Shown: one piece after another, positions 31,343 through 40,620 of the stretch | Layout: every line of letters begins with the position of its first letter | How positions within the stretch are numbered: the first letter of the stretch is position 1 | Assembly: GCA_011523655.1 (NCBI GenBank) | Contig: WTGH01000039.1 | Span: 1-64,000, forward strand | From: Rhodospirillaceae bacterium | GTDB taxonomy: Bacteria > Pseudomonadota > Alphaproteobacteria > Bin65 | Direction: 5' to 3' | DNA length: 64,000 nt | Made by a program: the position numbers and the translations under genes | The notes under the pieces: generated by a model | What the model was told of the DNA's origin: nothing | Databases searched by the model: none | Seen by the model: only the letters and a program-made list of their open reading frames with translations

Positions 31343-31768
31343 ATGCGCCACAGACTAAGCGGCCGGAAGCTGAACCGGACGAGCAGCCACCGCAAGGCCA
31401 TGTTCGCCAATATGGCGGCGGCGCTTATCAAGCACGAGCAGATCAGGACGACCCTGCCCAAGGCGAAGGATCTGCGCGGCGTTACCGACCGCCTTATCAC
31501 GCTGGGCAAGCGCGGCGACCTGCATGCGCGCCGGCAGGCTCTGGCGGTGCTGAAGGACCGTGCGCTCACCGAAAAGCTGTTCGGTACGCTGGCCGAGCGC
31601 TACGCCTCGCGCCGGGGCGGATATACTAGGGTGCTGCGCGCCGGCTTCCGCTATGGCGATTCGGCGCCAATGGCGGTTATCGAACTGGTCGACCGCGACC
31701 CCGATGCGAGGGGGCAGGACAGCGGCCCGACCCAAGACGCCGAGGTGGCCGAGGCGGAAGAGAGCTAG
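31343..31768 (+). CDS. rplQ: 50S ribosomal protein L17
   Basis: The 141-residue protein begins [20 protein letters not shown] and has [30 protein letters not shown]. An acidic tail of about 20 residues follows the conserved core. L17 lies near the tunnel exit on the 50S subunit. It closes the ribosomal run, being preceded by GGGGAGTTGGAG. Confidence 0.97.
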   Translation: MRHRLSGRKLNRTSSHRKAMFANMAAALIKHEQIRTTLPKAKDLRGVTDRLITLGKRGDLHARRQALAVLKDRALTEKLFGTLAERYASRRGGYTRVLRAGFRYGDSAPMAVIELVDRDPDARGQDSGPTQDAEVAEAEES

Positions 31769-31845
31769 GCGCCACGGCGCGGAACCGCTTCGGAATGTCC
31801 GTTCCGCCGCTGCGTGACGCTCGGGTCGGCGCCTTGACCGGGTGA

Positions 31846-33201
31846 ATGCCGATGGCGCTTAACGCGACGCCGCAGAACACCCCTGGTTTGTTCGAAGGTC
31901 ACGCGCCCCGGCCACTGGCCGACCGGCTGCGGCCGGAAACCCTGGAAGGTATCGTCGGACAGGATCACCTGATCGGCCCCGAAGCGCCGATCGGCCGGAT
32001 GTTGGCGGCCAATTCCCTCGTATCGCACATCCTGTGGGGTCCGCCAGGCACCGGAAAGACGACCATCGCGCGCCTGACGGCCGATCGGACGGCGCTTCAT
32101 TTCGAGCCGGTTTCTGCCGTATTCTCCGGCGTCGCCGAACTGCGCAAGATATTCGATGCGGCTCGACAGCGGCCGACCGGCGGGCAGGGCACGCTCCTGT
32201 TCGTCGACGAAATCCACCGCTTCAACCGGGCCCAGCAGGATGCCTTCCTGCCGGTTGTCGAGGACGGCACGGTCATCCTGGTCGGCGCGACGACTGAAAA
32301 TCCGTCTTTCGAGCTCAATCCCGCGCTGCTTTCGCGCTGCCGGGTGCTGGTGCTGAACCGGCTTGACGACGCAGCCCTCGAATCATTGTTGGTGCGCGCC
32401 GAATCCGTGGAACGGAAGCCGCTGAACCTCACCGCCGAGGCCCGCAGTGCTCTCAAGGCGATGGCTGACGGCGACGGGCGCTATCTTCTGAATTTGGCGG
32501 AAACCGTCTGGGCTGCGGATACCGCGGGCGACGTCGATACGGCGGCGTTGGCGTCGCTGGTCCAGCGCCGGGCGCCGCTCTACGACAAGGGACAGGAAAG
32601 CCACTACAATCTGATCAGCGCTCTGCACAAGAGTCTGCGCGGTTCGGACTGCGACGCCGGCCTGTACTGGCTGGCCCGGATGCTCAGCGGCGGTGAAGAC
32701 CCGCACTATATCGCCCGGCGGCTGACCCGGTTTGCCGTGGAGGATGTCGGCCTTGCCGACCCGAACGCGCTTACGCAGGCGATTGCGGCCTGGCAGGCCT
32801 TCGAGCGAATCGGTTCGCCCGAGGGCGAACTGGCTCTCGCCCAGCTCGTCATCTATCTCGCGTCGGCGCCGAAGTCGAACGCGGCCTACAAGGCTCTCGG
32901 TGCAGCCACGCAGAGCGCCCGCAAGACCGGATCGCTCGCCCCGCCGAAGCATATTCTCAACGCGCCGACCAGGCTGATGAAGGATCTGGGCTACGGCGCC
33001 GGCTATGCCTACGACCACGACGAGGAAGACAGCTTTTCGGGACAGAACTATTTTCCGGACGGTATGCCGCGGGAGGCCTATTATCGCCCGGTCGAGCGCG
33101 GCTTCGAGCGCGATATCCGCAAGCGGCTCGACTATTGGTCGCGCCTGCGTGCGCGCCGGGCACAAGCCGGCGACCCGGCGCCCGACGACACGGAAGAATG
33201 A
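31846..33201 (+). CDS. rarA: Replication-associated recombination protein RarA (MgsA), AAA+ ATPase
   Basis: The 451-residue clamp-loader-like ATPase has the Walker A motif GPPGTGKTT near residues 65-73, Walker B LLFVDEIHRFN near 119-129 and sensor 1 GATTEN. The C-terminal tetramerisation domain (PKSNAAYKAL and LMKDLGYGAGYAYDHD) is complete. RarA acts at stalled replication forks with SSB. ATG 31852 is an alternative start. Its TGA overlaps an ATG that opens a 28-codon frame listed separately. Confidence 0.95.
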   Translation: MPMALNATPQNTPGLFEGHAPRPLADRLRPETLEGIVGQDHLIGPEAPIGRMLAANSLVSHILWGPPGTGKTTIARLTADRTALHFEPVSAVFSGVAELRKIFDAARQRPTGGQGTLLFVDEIHRFNRAQQDAFLPVVEDGTVILVGATTENPSFELNPALLSRCRVLVLNRLDDAALESLLVRAESVERKPLNLTAEARSALKAMADGDGRYLLNLAETVWAADTAGDVDTAALASLVQRRAPLYDKGQESHYNLISALHKSLRGSDCDAGLYWLARMLSGGEDPHYIARRLTRFAVEDVGLADPNALTQAIAAWQAFERIGSPEGELALAQLVIYLASAPKSNAAYKALGAATQSARKTGSLAPPKHILNAPTRLMKDLGYGAGYAYDHDEEDSFSGQNYFPDGMPREAYYRPVERGFERDIRKRLDYWSRLRARRAQAGDPAPDDTEE

Positions 33202-33284
33202 AGGTCCTGCTTGCAGCCTCAGCCGCCGAATCGGCGCTGGATCGTTGGGCCGAGCGGCTGGCGGATCGTGCCGCGTCACGCTGA
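33198..33284 (+). CDS. Possible 28-residue leader or relic ORF between rarA and rluC
   Basis: ATG 33198 overlaps the rarA stop in an ATGA arrangement, and the frame runs 28 codons to TGA 33284, 6 nt before the next gene. The translation starts MKVLLAASAAESALDR. I do not recognise it. It could be a coupling peptide that carries ribosomes to the next start, a relic of a lost gene, or chance. Confidence 0.25.
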   Translation: MKVLLAASAAESALDRWAERLADRAASR

Positions 33285-33290
33285 GTAACG

Positions 33291-34310
33291 ATGCCTGTAA
33301 CCCGACACACCGTTGCGGAAACCGACGCCGACCAGCGGCTCGACCGCTGGTTCAGGCAGAAATTCCCGGAGTTGGGTCACGGCCGGCTGGAGAAACTTCT
33401 GCGCACCGGCCAGGTACGGGTCGACGGCAAACGGGTGAAGGCCGGGCACAGGCTCTCTCCCGGCCAGGTGATCCGTATCCCGCCGCTGGAGCTTGGGTTG
33501 CAGGACGCGGTCCCGGCGAGACGCCAGACGGAACGGCCGGCCGGATCGACGCGGGAAGACCGGAAATTCCTCGAGTCGATCGCACTGTATCGGGATGACG
33601 CCATTCTCGTCCTGAACAAGCCGGCGGGGCTGCCGGTCCAGGGCGGCTCCGGACAGATTCGCCACCTCGATGGCATGCTGCAAAGCCTGAGACGCTCCGG
33701 CGAACCGCCGCGCCTGGTGCATCGTCTCGACAAGGATACCAGCGGTGTGATCGCCGTCGGCCTGACGCGGCGGGCGACCTTGGCGCTGGCCGCGGCATTT
33801 CGGGGCCGGGAGGTGCGCAAGCTGTATTGGGCGGTCGTGGTCGGAACGCCGGAGCGGCGGCGCGGATTCATCGACCTCGCGCTTGCCAAGCGCGCGGGCC
33901 CGGCCGGCGAGCGGACAGTCGTCGGGGAAGACACCGGAACCGGCAGGAAAGCCGATGACACCCGCTCCGCACGAACCCGTTATGCGGTCATCGACCACGC
34001 GGCAAACCAGTTGACCTGGCTCGCCCTCATGCCGCTGACCGGCCGGACCCACCAGTTGCGTGCGCATTGCTCGGCGATCGGGACACCCATCCTCGGAGAC
34101 GGCAAGTATGGCGGTAGCGCCGCGTTCGTCGCCGGCCTGTCGCGCCAGGTCCATCTGCATGCGCATCGACTGGTCGCGCCGCATCCGGCAGGCGGATGGA
34201 TCGATGTAGAAGCCGCGTTGCCGCCCCATATGTCAGAGACGTTCGATATGATGGGCTTCGACGCACGCGCAGACACCGATCCCTTTGGCCTCGGCGCGGT
34301 CGGAGAGTAG
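33291..34310 (+). CDS. rluC: RluA/RluC-family 23S rRNA pseudouridine synthase
   Basis: The 339-residue protein has an N-terminal S4 RNA-binding domain (LGHGRLEKLLRTGQVRVDGK, about residues 29-48) and the RluA-type catalytic motif LVHRLDKDTSG near residue 145, with the catalytic Asp in HRLDKD. Other family blocks are VLNKPAGLPVQGG and PLTGRTHQLRAHCSAIGTPILGD (cited in part). It isomerises specific uridines in 23S rRNA. Which sites are modified cannot be told from sequence alone. The symbol is tentative. Confidence 0.85.
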   Translation: MPVTRHTVAETDADQRLDRWFRQKFPELGHGRLEKLLRTGQVRVDGKRVKAGHRLSPGQVIRIPPLELGLQDAVPARRQTERPAGSTREDRKFLESIALYRDDAILVLNKPAGLPVQGGSGQIRHLDGMLQSLRRSGEPPRLVHRLDKDTSGVIAVGLTRRATLALAAAFRGREVRKLYWAVVVGTPERRRGFIDLALAKRAGPAGERTVVGEDTGTGRKADDTRSARTRYAVIDHAANQLTWLALMPLTGRTHQLRAHCSAIGTPILGDGKYGGSAAFVAGLSRQVHLHAHRLVAPHPAGGWIDVEAALPPHMSETFDMMGFDARADTDPFGLGAVGE

Positions 34311-34324
34311 GGCGGAGGCACACG

Positions 34325-36178
34325 ATGCGCTGGTTTCTGCGCGGTGCAATCGGTTTGGCGGTTGTCGCGATCCTCGTCGTCGTGGTCGCGGTCATTACTG
34401 TCGGTACAACCAATTTCACGGCCTACCGCGACGACATCGCCGCCGCTGTGGAGGACGCCACCGGTCGGAATGTCACAATCGGCGGCCGGATCGAGCAGAA
34501 TATTCTGACCTCATCGCCTTCGATTGGGCTGACCGACCTGGCGGTCGCCAACGCGAATTGGGGTTCGCGGCCACAGATGTTGACGGCAAAACGCGCCGAA
34601 ATCGAAATCGCCCTGCTGCCGCTGATTGGCGGCGTAATCAAGGTGACGCGCTTTCGATTGACCGGCGCGGACCTGCTGCTCGAGACGAACGCCGAAGGCA
34701 CCGCGAACTGGCTGTTTGCCGGAACGGTCGGCGAAGATTCCGGAGCACCGTCCGAGACGCCCGACAATACCGCGTCTTCCACGGTGCCGGTTGTACCGCT
34801 GTTGAAGCATGTCCGGATCGAGGAGTCCGTCGTCACCTTCCGCGACGGCCGCAACGGGCTGATCAGCAGGCTGCGGATCGATAAGGTCGCTGCGCAGGCT
34901 CCGACCTACGAAAGCGCCATCGCCTTCAGCGCCCGCGGCGCCTACAACGGCCTCGCCGTTGCCGCGGAAGGGGCTCTCGGCCAGCTCGACGCCCTGTACC
35001 GGCGGGTCCGGAATTACCCGGTGGCTGTAGCGCTAACGGTCGGGCGGAGCGGGTTGCGGGCTTCCGGCACGGCCGATCTCTCCGGCCCTCTGCCGGAAAT
35101 TTCAGGCAGCATCGATGCCGAGTTGCTGGACCTCGATCAGATTGCGGCTGTAACCGGCCGGGGCGGTGGCAAGCCCGAGTCGGCGAAGAGCGGGGAGTCG
35201 GGCGGGACCGCAACGCGGAACCCGGGCGGAGCGCCTGTCATATTCCCGGAAGACGAACTGCCGCTTGGCATTCTCGGCCTCGTCAACGGGAAAATCACGA
35301 TCGGAATGAAACGGCTGGTCGTGGCGCGCAATGCATTCGAAAGGGTGCGGGCCGAAGTTGCGCTCCGGGACGGCCGGGTGGCAGTGCGCAAATTCAGCAG
35401 CCGGCTGGCCAAGGGCCGGATTGCCGGCGCTCTGCGGCTCGACATCGGCAGTCGGACGCCGAAATTTGCCGCCGATTTGTGGGCGTCGCGAATATCCTCC
35501 GGTGCGGTGCTTCTGCAGGCGCTCGGTGAACCTCTGATCGACGCTCCCGTAGCTGCGCGCGTCCGCGTCTCCGGCGCCGGGCGTTCGGCACATGCCATAG
35601 CCTCGACGCTCGAGGGGCTGGTCACGATGACGATCGGACGGGGACCCGTCGCCAACCGTCTGTTCGACGTCGCGACGACCGATTTTCTGAAATTGCTGGC
35701 CCGGAAGCGTGGCGGGCTCCGGGTCGATTGCGGCGAATTCGCACTGCAGTTTGACGGCCGTGGCGTCGGGCAGGGCAGACAGCTCGTGCTCGATACGAAC
35801 AGGGTGACCTTTTACGGGCAGGGCGCCGTGGACCTCGGGCGCGAATCAATGGATTTCCGTTTCGTCCCGGCCGGCAAGGGAGTCAGCCTGACTCGGTTGG
35901 CGAGCATTCTTCCGATTTCGATCGCCGGTTCTCTGACCCGCCCCGACATATCGGTCGAGCCGACGGCTATCCCGAAACGGGCGGCAACCGAATTGCTCGG
36001 GCTTGTCACGCGGCCTTTCCGGGCACCGAAGGGCAAGACCGACGCGCGCCGGAAATGCGGGGCGCCAGAGGCGGCCGAAACGTCCGGTCCGAGGGAGAAT
36101 CCCCGCGCCAAGAAAGGCAAATCGGGATCCGGGCGTTTGCTGGACGACCTCAAGAAGCTCAACCCGTTTCGCGAATGA
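34325..36178 (+). CDS. AsmA-family outer-membrane assembly/lipid-transport-like protein
   Basis: ATG 34325 gives a 617-residue protein with an N-terminal membrane anchor (residues about 7-28, IGLAVVAILVVVVAVITVG). The AsmA N-terminal pattern follows: VEDATGRNVTIGGRIE, then LTDLAVANANWGSRPQM and the TGADLLLETNAEGTANW block. The long periplasmic beta-rich body and the C-terminal DFRFVPAGKG-type repeat match AsmA/TamB-like proteins. It ends in a basic Pro/Lys-rich tail. Members are thought to shuttle phospholipid between membranes. Its stop overlaps the next gene's ATG. Confidence 0.85.
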   Translation: MRWFLRGAIGLAVVAILVVVVAVITVGTTNFTAYRDDIAAAVEDATGRNVTIGGRIEQNILTSSPSIGLTDLAVANANWGSRPQMLTAKRAEIEIALLPLIGGVIKVTRFRLTGADLLLETNAEGTANWLFAGTVGEDSGAPSETPDNTASSTVPVVPLLKHVRIEESVVTFRDGRNGLISRLRIDKVAAQAPTYESAIAFSARGAYNGLAVAAEGALGQLDALYRRVRNYPVAVALTVGRSGLRASGTADLSGPLPEISGSIDAELLDLDQIAAVTGRGGGKPESAKSGESGGTATRNPGGAPVIFPEDELPLGILGLVNGKITIGMKRLVVARNAFERVRAEVALRDGRVAVRKFSSRLAKGRIAGALRLDIGSRTPKFAADLWASRISSGAVLLQALGEPLIDAPVAARVRVSGAGRSAHAIASTLEGLVTMTIGRGPVANRLFDVATTDFLKLLARKRGGLRVDCGEFALQFDGRGVGQGRQLVLDTNRVTFYGQGAVDLGRESMDFRFVPAGKGVSLTRLASILPISIAGSLTRPDISVEPTAIPKRAATELLGLVTRPFRAPKGKTDARRKCGAPEAAETSGPRENPRAKKGKSGSGRLLDDLKKLNPFRE

Positions 36179-36870
36179 AACGGTTTTACAGGTCGGCCGC
36201 CGTCGAGGAGTTTGACGGCGGCTTCGGGATTTCGCTCGATGGCCGGCCGGTCCGGACGCCGGCCCGCGCGGCGTTGCGTGTCCCGACCAGAGCGCTTGCC
36301 GAGGCTTTATGCGAAGAATGGGCCGCGCAAGGCGATCGTGTCGATCCCTTGTCGATGCCGCTCTCGCAGCTTGCAAACAACGCGCTCGACCGGATGTCGG
36401 ACGCACGGCGGGAAACGGTCGCCGAGTTGGTGCGATACGGTGAAACCGATCTCCTGTGCTACCGCGCCGAGCGGCCCGAAGCTCTTGTCACCCGGCAGGC
36501 GGCGCTGTGGCAGCCGCTGCTGGATTGGCTGGAGCGCCGCCACGGAATCGCGTTGCGCACGGTCGTCGGTGTGCCCCCGCAGCCCCAAGACCCGGATACG
36601 ATTGCACGGTTGGAACGGGTAATCGACGCGCACGACAATTTCGCGCTCACCGCGCTACATATGGGGGTGACCGGCGCCGGCTCCATCGTGATCGGCCTTG
36701 CGATGATGGAAGGCGAAATATCCGCTGATGAGACCGCTGCGGCGGCCTTTCTGGACGAACGGCACCAGATCGAGCAATGGGGCGCCGACGAGGAGGCCGA
36801 AGCGCGTCTGACCCGCGGATGTACCGATCTTGCCTTGGCGTGGCGGTTCGGCAATCTGCTTCGCGTCTGA
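36175..36870 (+). CDS. ATP12-family F1-ATPase assembly chaperone
   Basis: ATG 36175 overlaps the upstream TGA and yields 231 residues starting [19 protein letters not shown]. The ATP12 pattern is clear: [49 protein letters not shown]-like (here [15 protein letters not shown]) and the C-terminal [18 protein letters not shown]. In mitochondria ATP12 binds the F1 alpha subunit before assembly. Alphaproteobacteria keep it, which supports the class assignment. A long frame upstream to 36055 lies in the preceding gene. Confidence 0.9.
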   Translation: MKRFYRSAAVEEFDGGFGISLDGRPVRTPARAALRVPTRALAEALCEEWAAQGDRVDPLSMPLSQLANNALDRMSDARRETVAELVRYGETDLLCYRAERPEALVTRQAALWQPLLDWLERRHGIALRTVVGVPPQPQDPDTIARLERVIDAHDNFALTALHMGVTGAGSIVIGLAMMEGEISADETAAAAFLDERHQIEQWGADEEAEARLTRGCTDLALAWRFGNLLRV

Positions 36871-36968
36871 CCCGGCCGGCCGGGCGAAACCGCAACGGAC
36901 TGGTCACGATCCGGGCAGGATGCTCTAATCCCGATCCGGCGCTCACCAATCGGGGCGGGAAATTGGTT

Positions 36969-38501
36969 ATGCAGGAAATTCTTGCAGAACTTGGCAAACG
37001 GCGCGAAGCAGCTCGACTCGGCGGCGGCCAGAGGCGGATCGAGGCCCAGCATGCCAAGGGCAAATTGACGGCGCGCGAGCGGCTCGACGTGCTGCTCGAT
37101 TCGGACAGTTTCGAAGAATACGACATGTTCGTCGAGCATCGCTGCGCCGATTTCGGCATGGAAGAACAGCGGGTGCCGAGCGACGGCGTCGTCACCGGCT
37201 GGGGCCGTATAAATGGCCGGACCGTGTTCGTGTTCAGCCAGGACTTTACCGTCTTCGGCGGGTCGCTGTCCGAAGCCCACGCCGAGAAAATCTGTAAGGT
37301 CATGGACCAGGCGATGAAGGTCGGCGCGCCGGTCATCGGCCTCAACGATTCCGGCGGCGCGCGTATCCAGGAAGGCGTCGCCTCGCTCGCCGGCTATGCC
37401 GAGGTGTTCCAGCGCAACGTGATGGCGTCCGGCGTCATCCCGCAGATTTCCTGCGTCATGGGCCCGTGCGCGGGCGGCGCGGTCTATTCCCCGGCCATGA
37501 CCGACTTCATCTTCATGGTCGAAGACAGTTCCTACATGTTCGTGACCGGGCCGGAGGTCGTGAAGACCGTCACCCACGAGGAGGTCACGGCCGAGGAACT
37601 GGGCGGCGCGATCACCCATTCCTCGAAATCCGGCGTCTCCGACATGGCCTTCGAGAACGATATCGAGGCCCTGCTGCAGCTGCGCCGGTTTGTCGATTTC
37701 CTACCGACATCGAACCGGGAGGCGACGCCACAGCGCGATTGGGAAGATCCGGTCGACCGGCCGGAGCCTTCGCTGGATTCGTTGGTCCCGGACAATCCGA
37801 ACAAGCCCTACGATATCAAGGAACTGATCCTGAAGGTTGCCGACGACGGCGATTTCTTCGAACTTCAGCCAGACCACGCCGCGAATATCGTCATCGGTTT
37901 CGGCCGGATGGCGGGGCGCACGGTCGGCTTCGTCGCCAACCAGCCGATGGTGCTGGCTGGTTGCCTCGATATCAACTCGTCGCGCAAGGCGGCGCGTTTC
38001 GTGCGCTTCTGCGACTGTTTCAACATCCCGATTGTGACCTTTGTCGATGTGCCCGGTTTTCTGCCCGGCACGGCGCAGGAGTATGGCGGCATCATCAAAC
38101 ACGGCGCGAAGCTGCTGTTTGCCTATGCCGAAGCAACCGTGCCGAAAGTGACGGTCATCACCCGCAAGGCCTATGGCGGCGCCTACGACGTCATGGCCTC
38201 GAAGCATCTGCGCGGCGACGTCAACTATGCCTGGCCGCAGGCCGAGATCGCCGTGATGGGGCCGAAAGGCGCGGTCGAGATCATTTTCCGCGAAGACCGG
38301 GACGACGCGGACAAGATCGAGGCGCGGACTGAGGAATACCGCCGCAAGTTCGCCAACCCCTTCATCGCCGGGCGCCGCGGCTTCATCGACGACGTGATCA
38401 TGCCGCGCAGCACGCGCCGCCGCATCTGCCGTTCGCTCGAATTGCTACGCAACAAGAGGCTTGAAAACCCCTGGAAGAAGCACGCGAACATTCCGCTGTA
38501 G
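36969..38501 (+). CDS. pccB: Propionyl-CoA carboxylase beta subunit (carboxyltransferase)
   Basis: The 510-residue protein starts [20 protein letters not shown]. Typical PccB blocks are [58 protein letters not shown] and the C-terminal [17 protein letters not shown] and [13 protein letters not shown]. It transfers carboxyl from biotin to propionyl-CoA, giving methylmalonyl-CoA. The biotin subunit pccA lies 2.1 kb away, separated by minus-strand genes, so the two subunits are not in one operon here. Confidence 0.95.
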   Translation: MQEILAELGKRREAARLGGGQRRIEAQHAKGKLTARERLDVLLDSDSFEEYDMFVEHRCADFGMEEQRVPSDGVVTGWGRINGRTVFVFSQDFTVFGGSLSEAHAEKICKVMDQAMKVGAPVIGLNDSGGARIQEGVASLAGYAEVFQRNVMASGVIPQISCVMGPCAGGAVYSPAMTDFIFMVEDSSYMFVTGPEVVKTVTHEEVTAEELGGAITHSSKSGVSDMAFENDIEALLQLRRFVDFLPTSNREATPQRDWEDPVDRPEPSLDSLVPDNPNKPYDIKELILKVADDGDFFELQPDHAANIVIGFGRMAGRTVGFVANQPMVLAGCLDINSSRKAARFVRFCDCFNIPIVTFVDVPGFLPGTAQEYGGIIKHGAKLLFAYAEATVPKVTVITRKAYGGAYDVMASKHLRGDVNYAWPQAEIAVMGPKGAVEIIFREDRDDADKIEARTEEYRRKFANPFIAGRRGFIDDVIMPRSTRRRICRSLELLRNKRLENPWKKHANIPL

Positions 38502-38537
38502 AACGGCCGGCGGCGGCGCAGTCTTTCAAACGGCCAA

Positions 38538-39104
38538 TCAATCTTTCCGCCGCTCGGGCGAACGGGGCAGCAACATCCGCCGCAGCGTCGAGTTCCGGTC
38601 GATGAAATGGTGCTTGAGCGCCGCGCCGGCGTGAACAGCGGCGAGGGCGATGCCGCTGTAGGCCAGGTAATAGTGCAGGTCAATGGCAAGGTCGCGCAGC
38701 CCTTCGGATGTCCCGAGGACGGCTGGCACTTCGAACAGGCCGAACATGTCGATGCCGGCGCCCTCAGACGTCGAGATAACGTAGCCGGTCGCCGGCACAA
38801 GGACGATGAGCGCGTTCAGGAGCCAGTGCATGGCGGTTGCGCCGGCGCGCTCGTGCCGCTTCAGATCCGCGGCCAGGGCGGGTTTCGGATCGGCCGGACG
38901 CCAGCCGATTTTGGCAAGGGCGAGCGCCAGGGCGACGATCCCGATCGCCTTATGAAGGGCGAGGGAATCGTTGTACCAAGGATCGTAGTAACTCAGTCCG
39001 ACCATCCAAACGCCGAGCCCGACGAGCCCGACGAAGGTCAGGGCGAGGGCCCAGTGAAAGGAAATCGAGACCAGGCCGTAGCGGTTCCGGCCGTTCTTCC
39101 ACAT
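38538..39104 (-). CDS. Cytochrome b561-family membrane protein
   Basis: The start is the ATG at 39104 (MWKNGRNRYGLVSISFHWAL) with GGGGGA upstream on the minus strand, giving 188 residues. The track frame from 39281 runs in from yceI. Four membrane segments and haem-ligand histidines appear in FHWAL, LHKAIGI, MHWLLNALI and LHYYLAYSGIALAAVHAGAALKHH (cited in part). Members are di-haem b-type cytochromes linked to the quinone pool or superoxide. It follows yceI after 44 nt, probably in one operon. Confidence 0.9.
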   Translation of the reverse strand: MWKNGRNRYGLVSISFHWALALTFVGLVGLGVWMVGLSYYDPWYNDSLALHKAIGIVALALALAKIGWRPADPKPALAADLKRHERAGATAMHWLLNALIVLVPATGYVISTSEGAGIDMFGLFEVPAVLGTSEGLRDLAIDLHYYLAYSGIALAAVHAGAALKHHFIDRNSTLRRMLLPRSPERRKD

Positions 39105-39148
39105 GGCGTGTCCCCCAGGGGTGGCGGAACGCCGGATTCCAACCATCC

Positions 39149-39721
39149 CTACTTGCGAATTCCCTCGATCGAAAGGAAGAAATGCACCGTGTCGGACGCC
39201 GGGCCCAGGCTCCTGCCGGCGCCGAAAGCCTTGCGCGACAGGGTGACCGAGCCCTCGAATCCGGTGCGGTAGCCGCCCCACGGATCGTTGCCTTCGCCGG
39301 TTTTCTTCACCGCGATGGCGATCGGCTTGGTGACGCCCATCAGCGTCAGGTTCCCATTCATCGTGCCGCCGTTGGCATTGCCCTCATAGCCGGTGCTGAC
39401 GAAGGTCGCCCTGGGAAACTTCCGCACGTTCAGGAAGTCGGGCGAGCGCAGATGCTTGTCGCGTTCGGCATGGCCCGAGTCGATGCTGGCCGTGTCGATC
39501 TCGACCGATATTTTCTGGCCGCCCGGTCCGGCTGCCGGATCGAAGGCGAAGCTGCCCGAAATCTTGTCGAAGACGCCAATCATCCAGGAAAAGCCGAGAT
39601 GGCTGATCCTGAATTGGACAAAGCTGTGGCCCGGATCGATCCGGTACTCGGCGGCCCGGCTGGCCGTTGCCGAGAATGCGATGGCGGCGGCAAGGATGGC
39701 AGCCAGTGTGCGTGCTTTCAT
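39149..39721 (-). CDS. YceI-family periplasmic lipocalin-like protein
   Basis: ATG 39721 gives 190 residues with a signal peptide (MKARTLAAILAAAIAFSATASRA, cleavage probably after SRA). The mature domain starts AEYRIDPGHSFVQFRISHLG, the YceI hallmark, and continues with GNLTLMGVTKPIAI. YceI proteins bind isoprenoid lipids such as quinone in an eight-strand barrel. Pairing with cytochrome b561 is recurrent in proteobacteria and suggests a joint periplasmic redox role. It is the first gene of this minus-strand pair. Confidence 0.92.
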   Translation of the reverse strand: MKARTLAAILAAAIAFSATASRAAEYRIDPGHSFVQFRISHLGFSWMIGVFDKISGSFAFDPAAGPGGQKISVEIDTASIDSGHAERDKHLRSPDFLNVRKFPRATFVSTGYEGNANGGTMNGNLTLMGVTKPIAIAVKKTGEGNDPWGGYRTGFEGSVTLSRKAFGAGRSLGPASDTVHFFLSIEGIRK

Positions 39722-40132
39722 GGTTCGAGGCTCCGTTCGGATGAATCTGGTCAACCGGAAAGAGGCAGGCAGGTTACGGTTCCATATTGACGGCGGACAG
39801 CGCATCAAGCAATTTTTCTTCTGTATCGAAAATTACTGAAAGAAAAAACAAGATTGCCCTTACCAGTTCGATATAAGAGTTCGCCAAGTAATTACGATAC
39901 CACTGCCAATAACGAAAGCGGCGTGACAATTATCAATAAAATCCGCCTGCAACGCAGCCGTTCTGCACCCGGTGGCCCGGAACGAAATGTATCCGGCGCG
40001 TTGCAAGCGCCGCCGTTTCGGCAAAGTCGTTCGAACCGGCCTTTGCACAAACGGATGCTCGCCCTGGGCCATGCATCGCCCGATTCGCTGACCGAGGCGG
40101 CTGCCGGATTCCGTCGTTCGGCAGGCGCCGGT
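39722..40132. other. Intergenic region upstream of yceI
   Basis: No supported gene. The plus-strand ORF 39854-40504 is antisense to the next gene and has no recognisable features. The stretch is more AT-rich than its neighbours near 39.80-39.94 kb, as expected for a promoter region of the minus-strand yceI-cytochrome pair, but I could not settle on -35 and -10 boxes. A small GGCGC/GCGCC stem with a 7-nt loop lies near 39.99 kb. Confidence 0.4.
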
Positions 40133-40489
40133 TCAGGATTTGCTCAGGGCGGACAGCTTCAGTTCGTGCTGATTGCCGAGCCAGGTCGCATAGTCCCTGT
40201 GATCGGCCAGGTCGTCACCAGTCAGCGGGTGGAGAAAGACGTCGAGCTCGCCACGGTTGAGAATGAGAAAAGGCAAGAGTTCGCCGAGTTGTTCGGCCTT
40301 GAAGGCGATCTGATAGCTCCACTGCGGATGAGGGCCGACCGGAAAGTCCCGCCATCGCCCCATGGCGATATCGAAACGGGCTTCGACCGCTTCGCGCAGC
40401 AAGGCAGCCGCCGGCTTCGATTCCGCCGTGTAATAGACATGGGCGTGGTAAGCCTCGATGGAAGCGGGATCGGCTGTATCGATGGTCAT
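40133..40489 (-). CDS. DOPA 4,5-dioxygenase-family protein
   Basis: The start is ATG 40489 (MTIDTADPASIEAYHAHVYY), giving 118 residues. The long track frame from 40924 overlaps pccA on the other strand. Family hallmarks are YHAHVYY near the start, PVGPHPQWSYQIAF in the middle and LHPLTGDDLADHRDYATWLG near the end. The conserved histidines fit the small aromatic ring-cleaving dioxygenase family named for fungal DOPA dioxygenase. The bacterial substrate is unknown. It is transcribed divergently from pccA across 131 nt. Confidence 0.85.
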   Translation of the reverse strand: MTIDTADPASIEAYHAHVYYTAESKPAAALLREAVEARFDIAMGRWRDFPVGPHPQWSYQIAFKAEQLGELLPFLILNRGELDVFLHPLTGDDLADHRDYATWLGNQHELKLSALSKS

Positions 40490-40620
40490 CACTGTTGCCT
40501 TTAAGCCGGCCGTGCGGCGCCGATATAAGTTTTCTGCACCGCCGTGGCGACGCCCGGTCTGTACCTGATCGGCGCCCCGCGATAAACAGATTGCAAAGCG
40601 TTCGTTCCCGGAAGCCCGCC

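Noticed and set aside
39854-40504. 216-codon plus-strand ORF opposite the DOPA-dioxygenase-family gene
   Set aside because: Its translation has no motifs, while the minus strand carries a complete family signature with conserved histidines.
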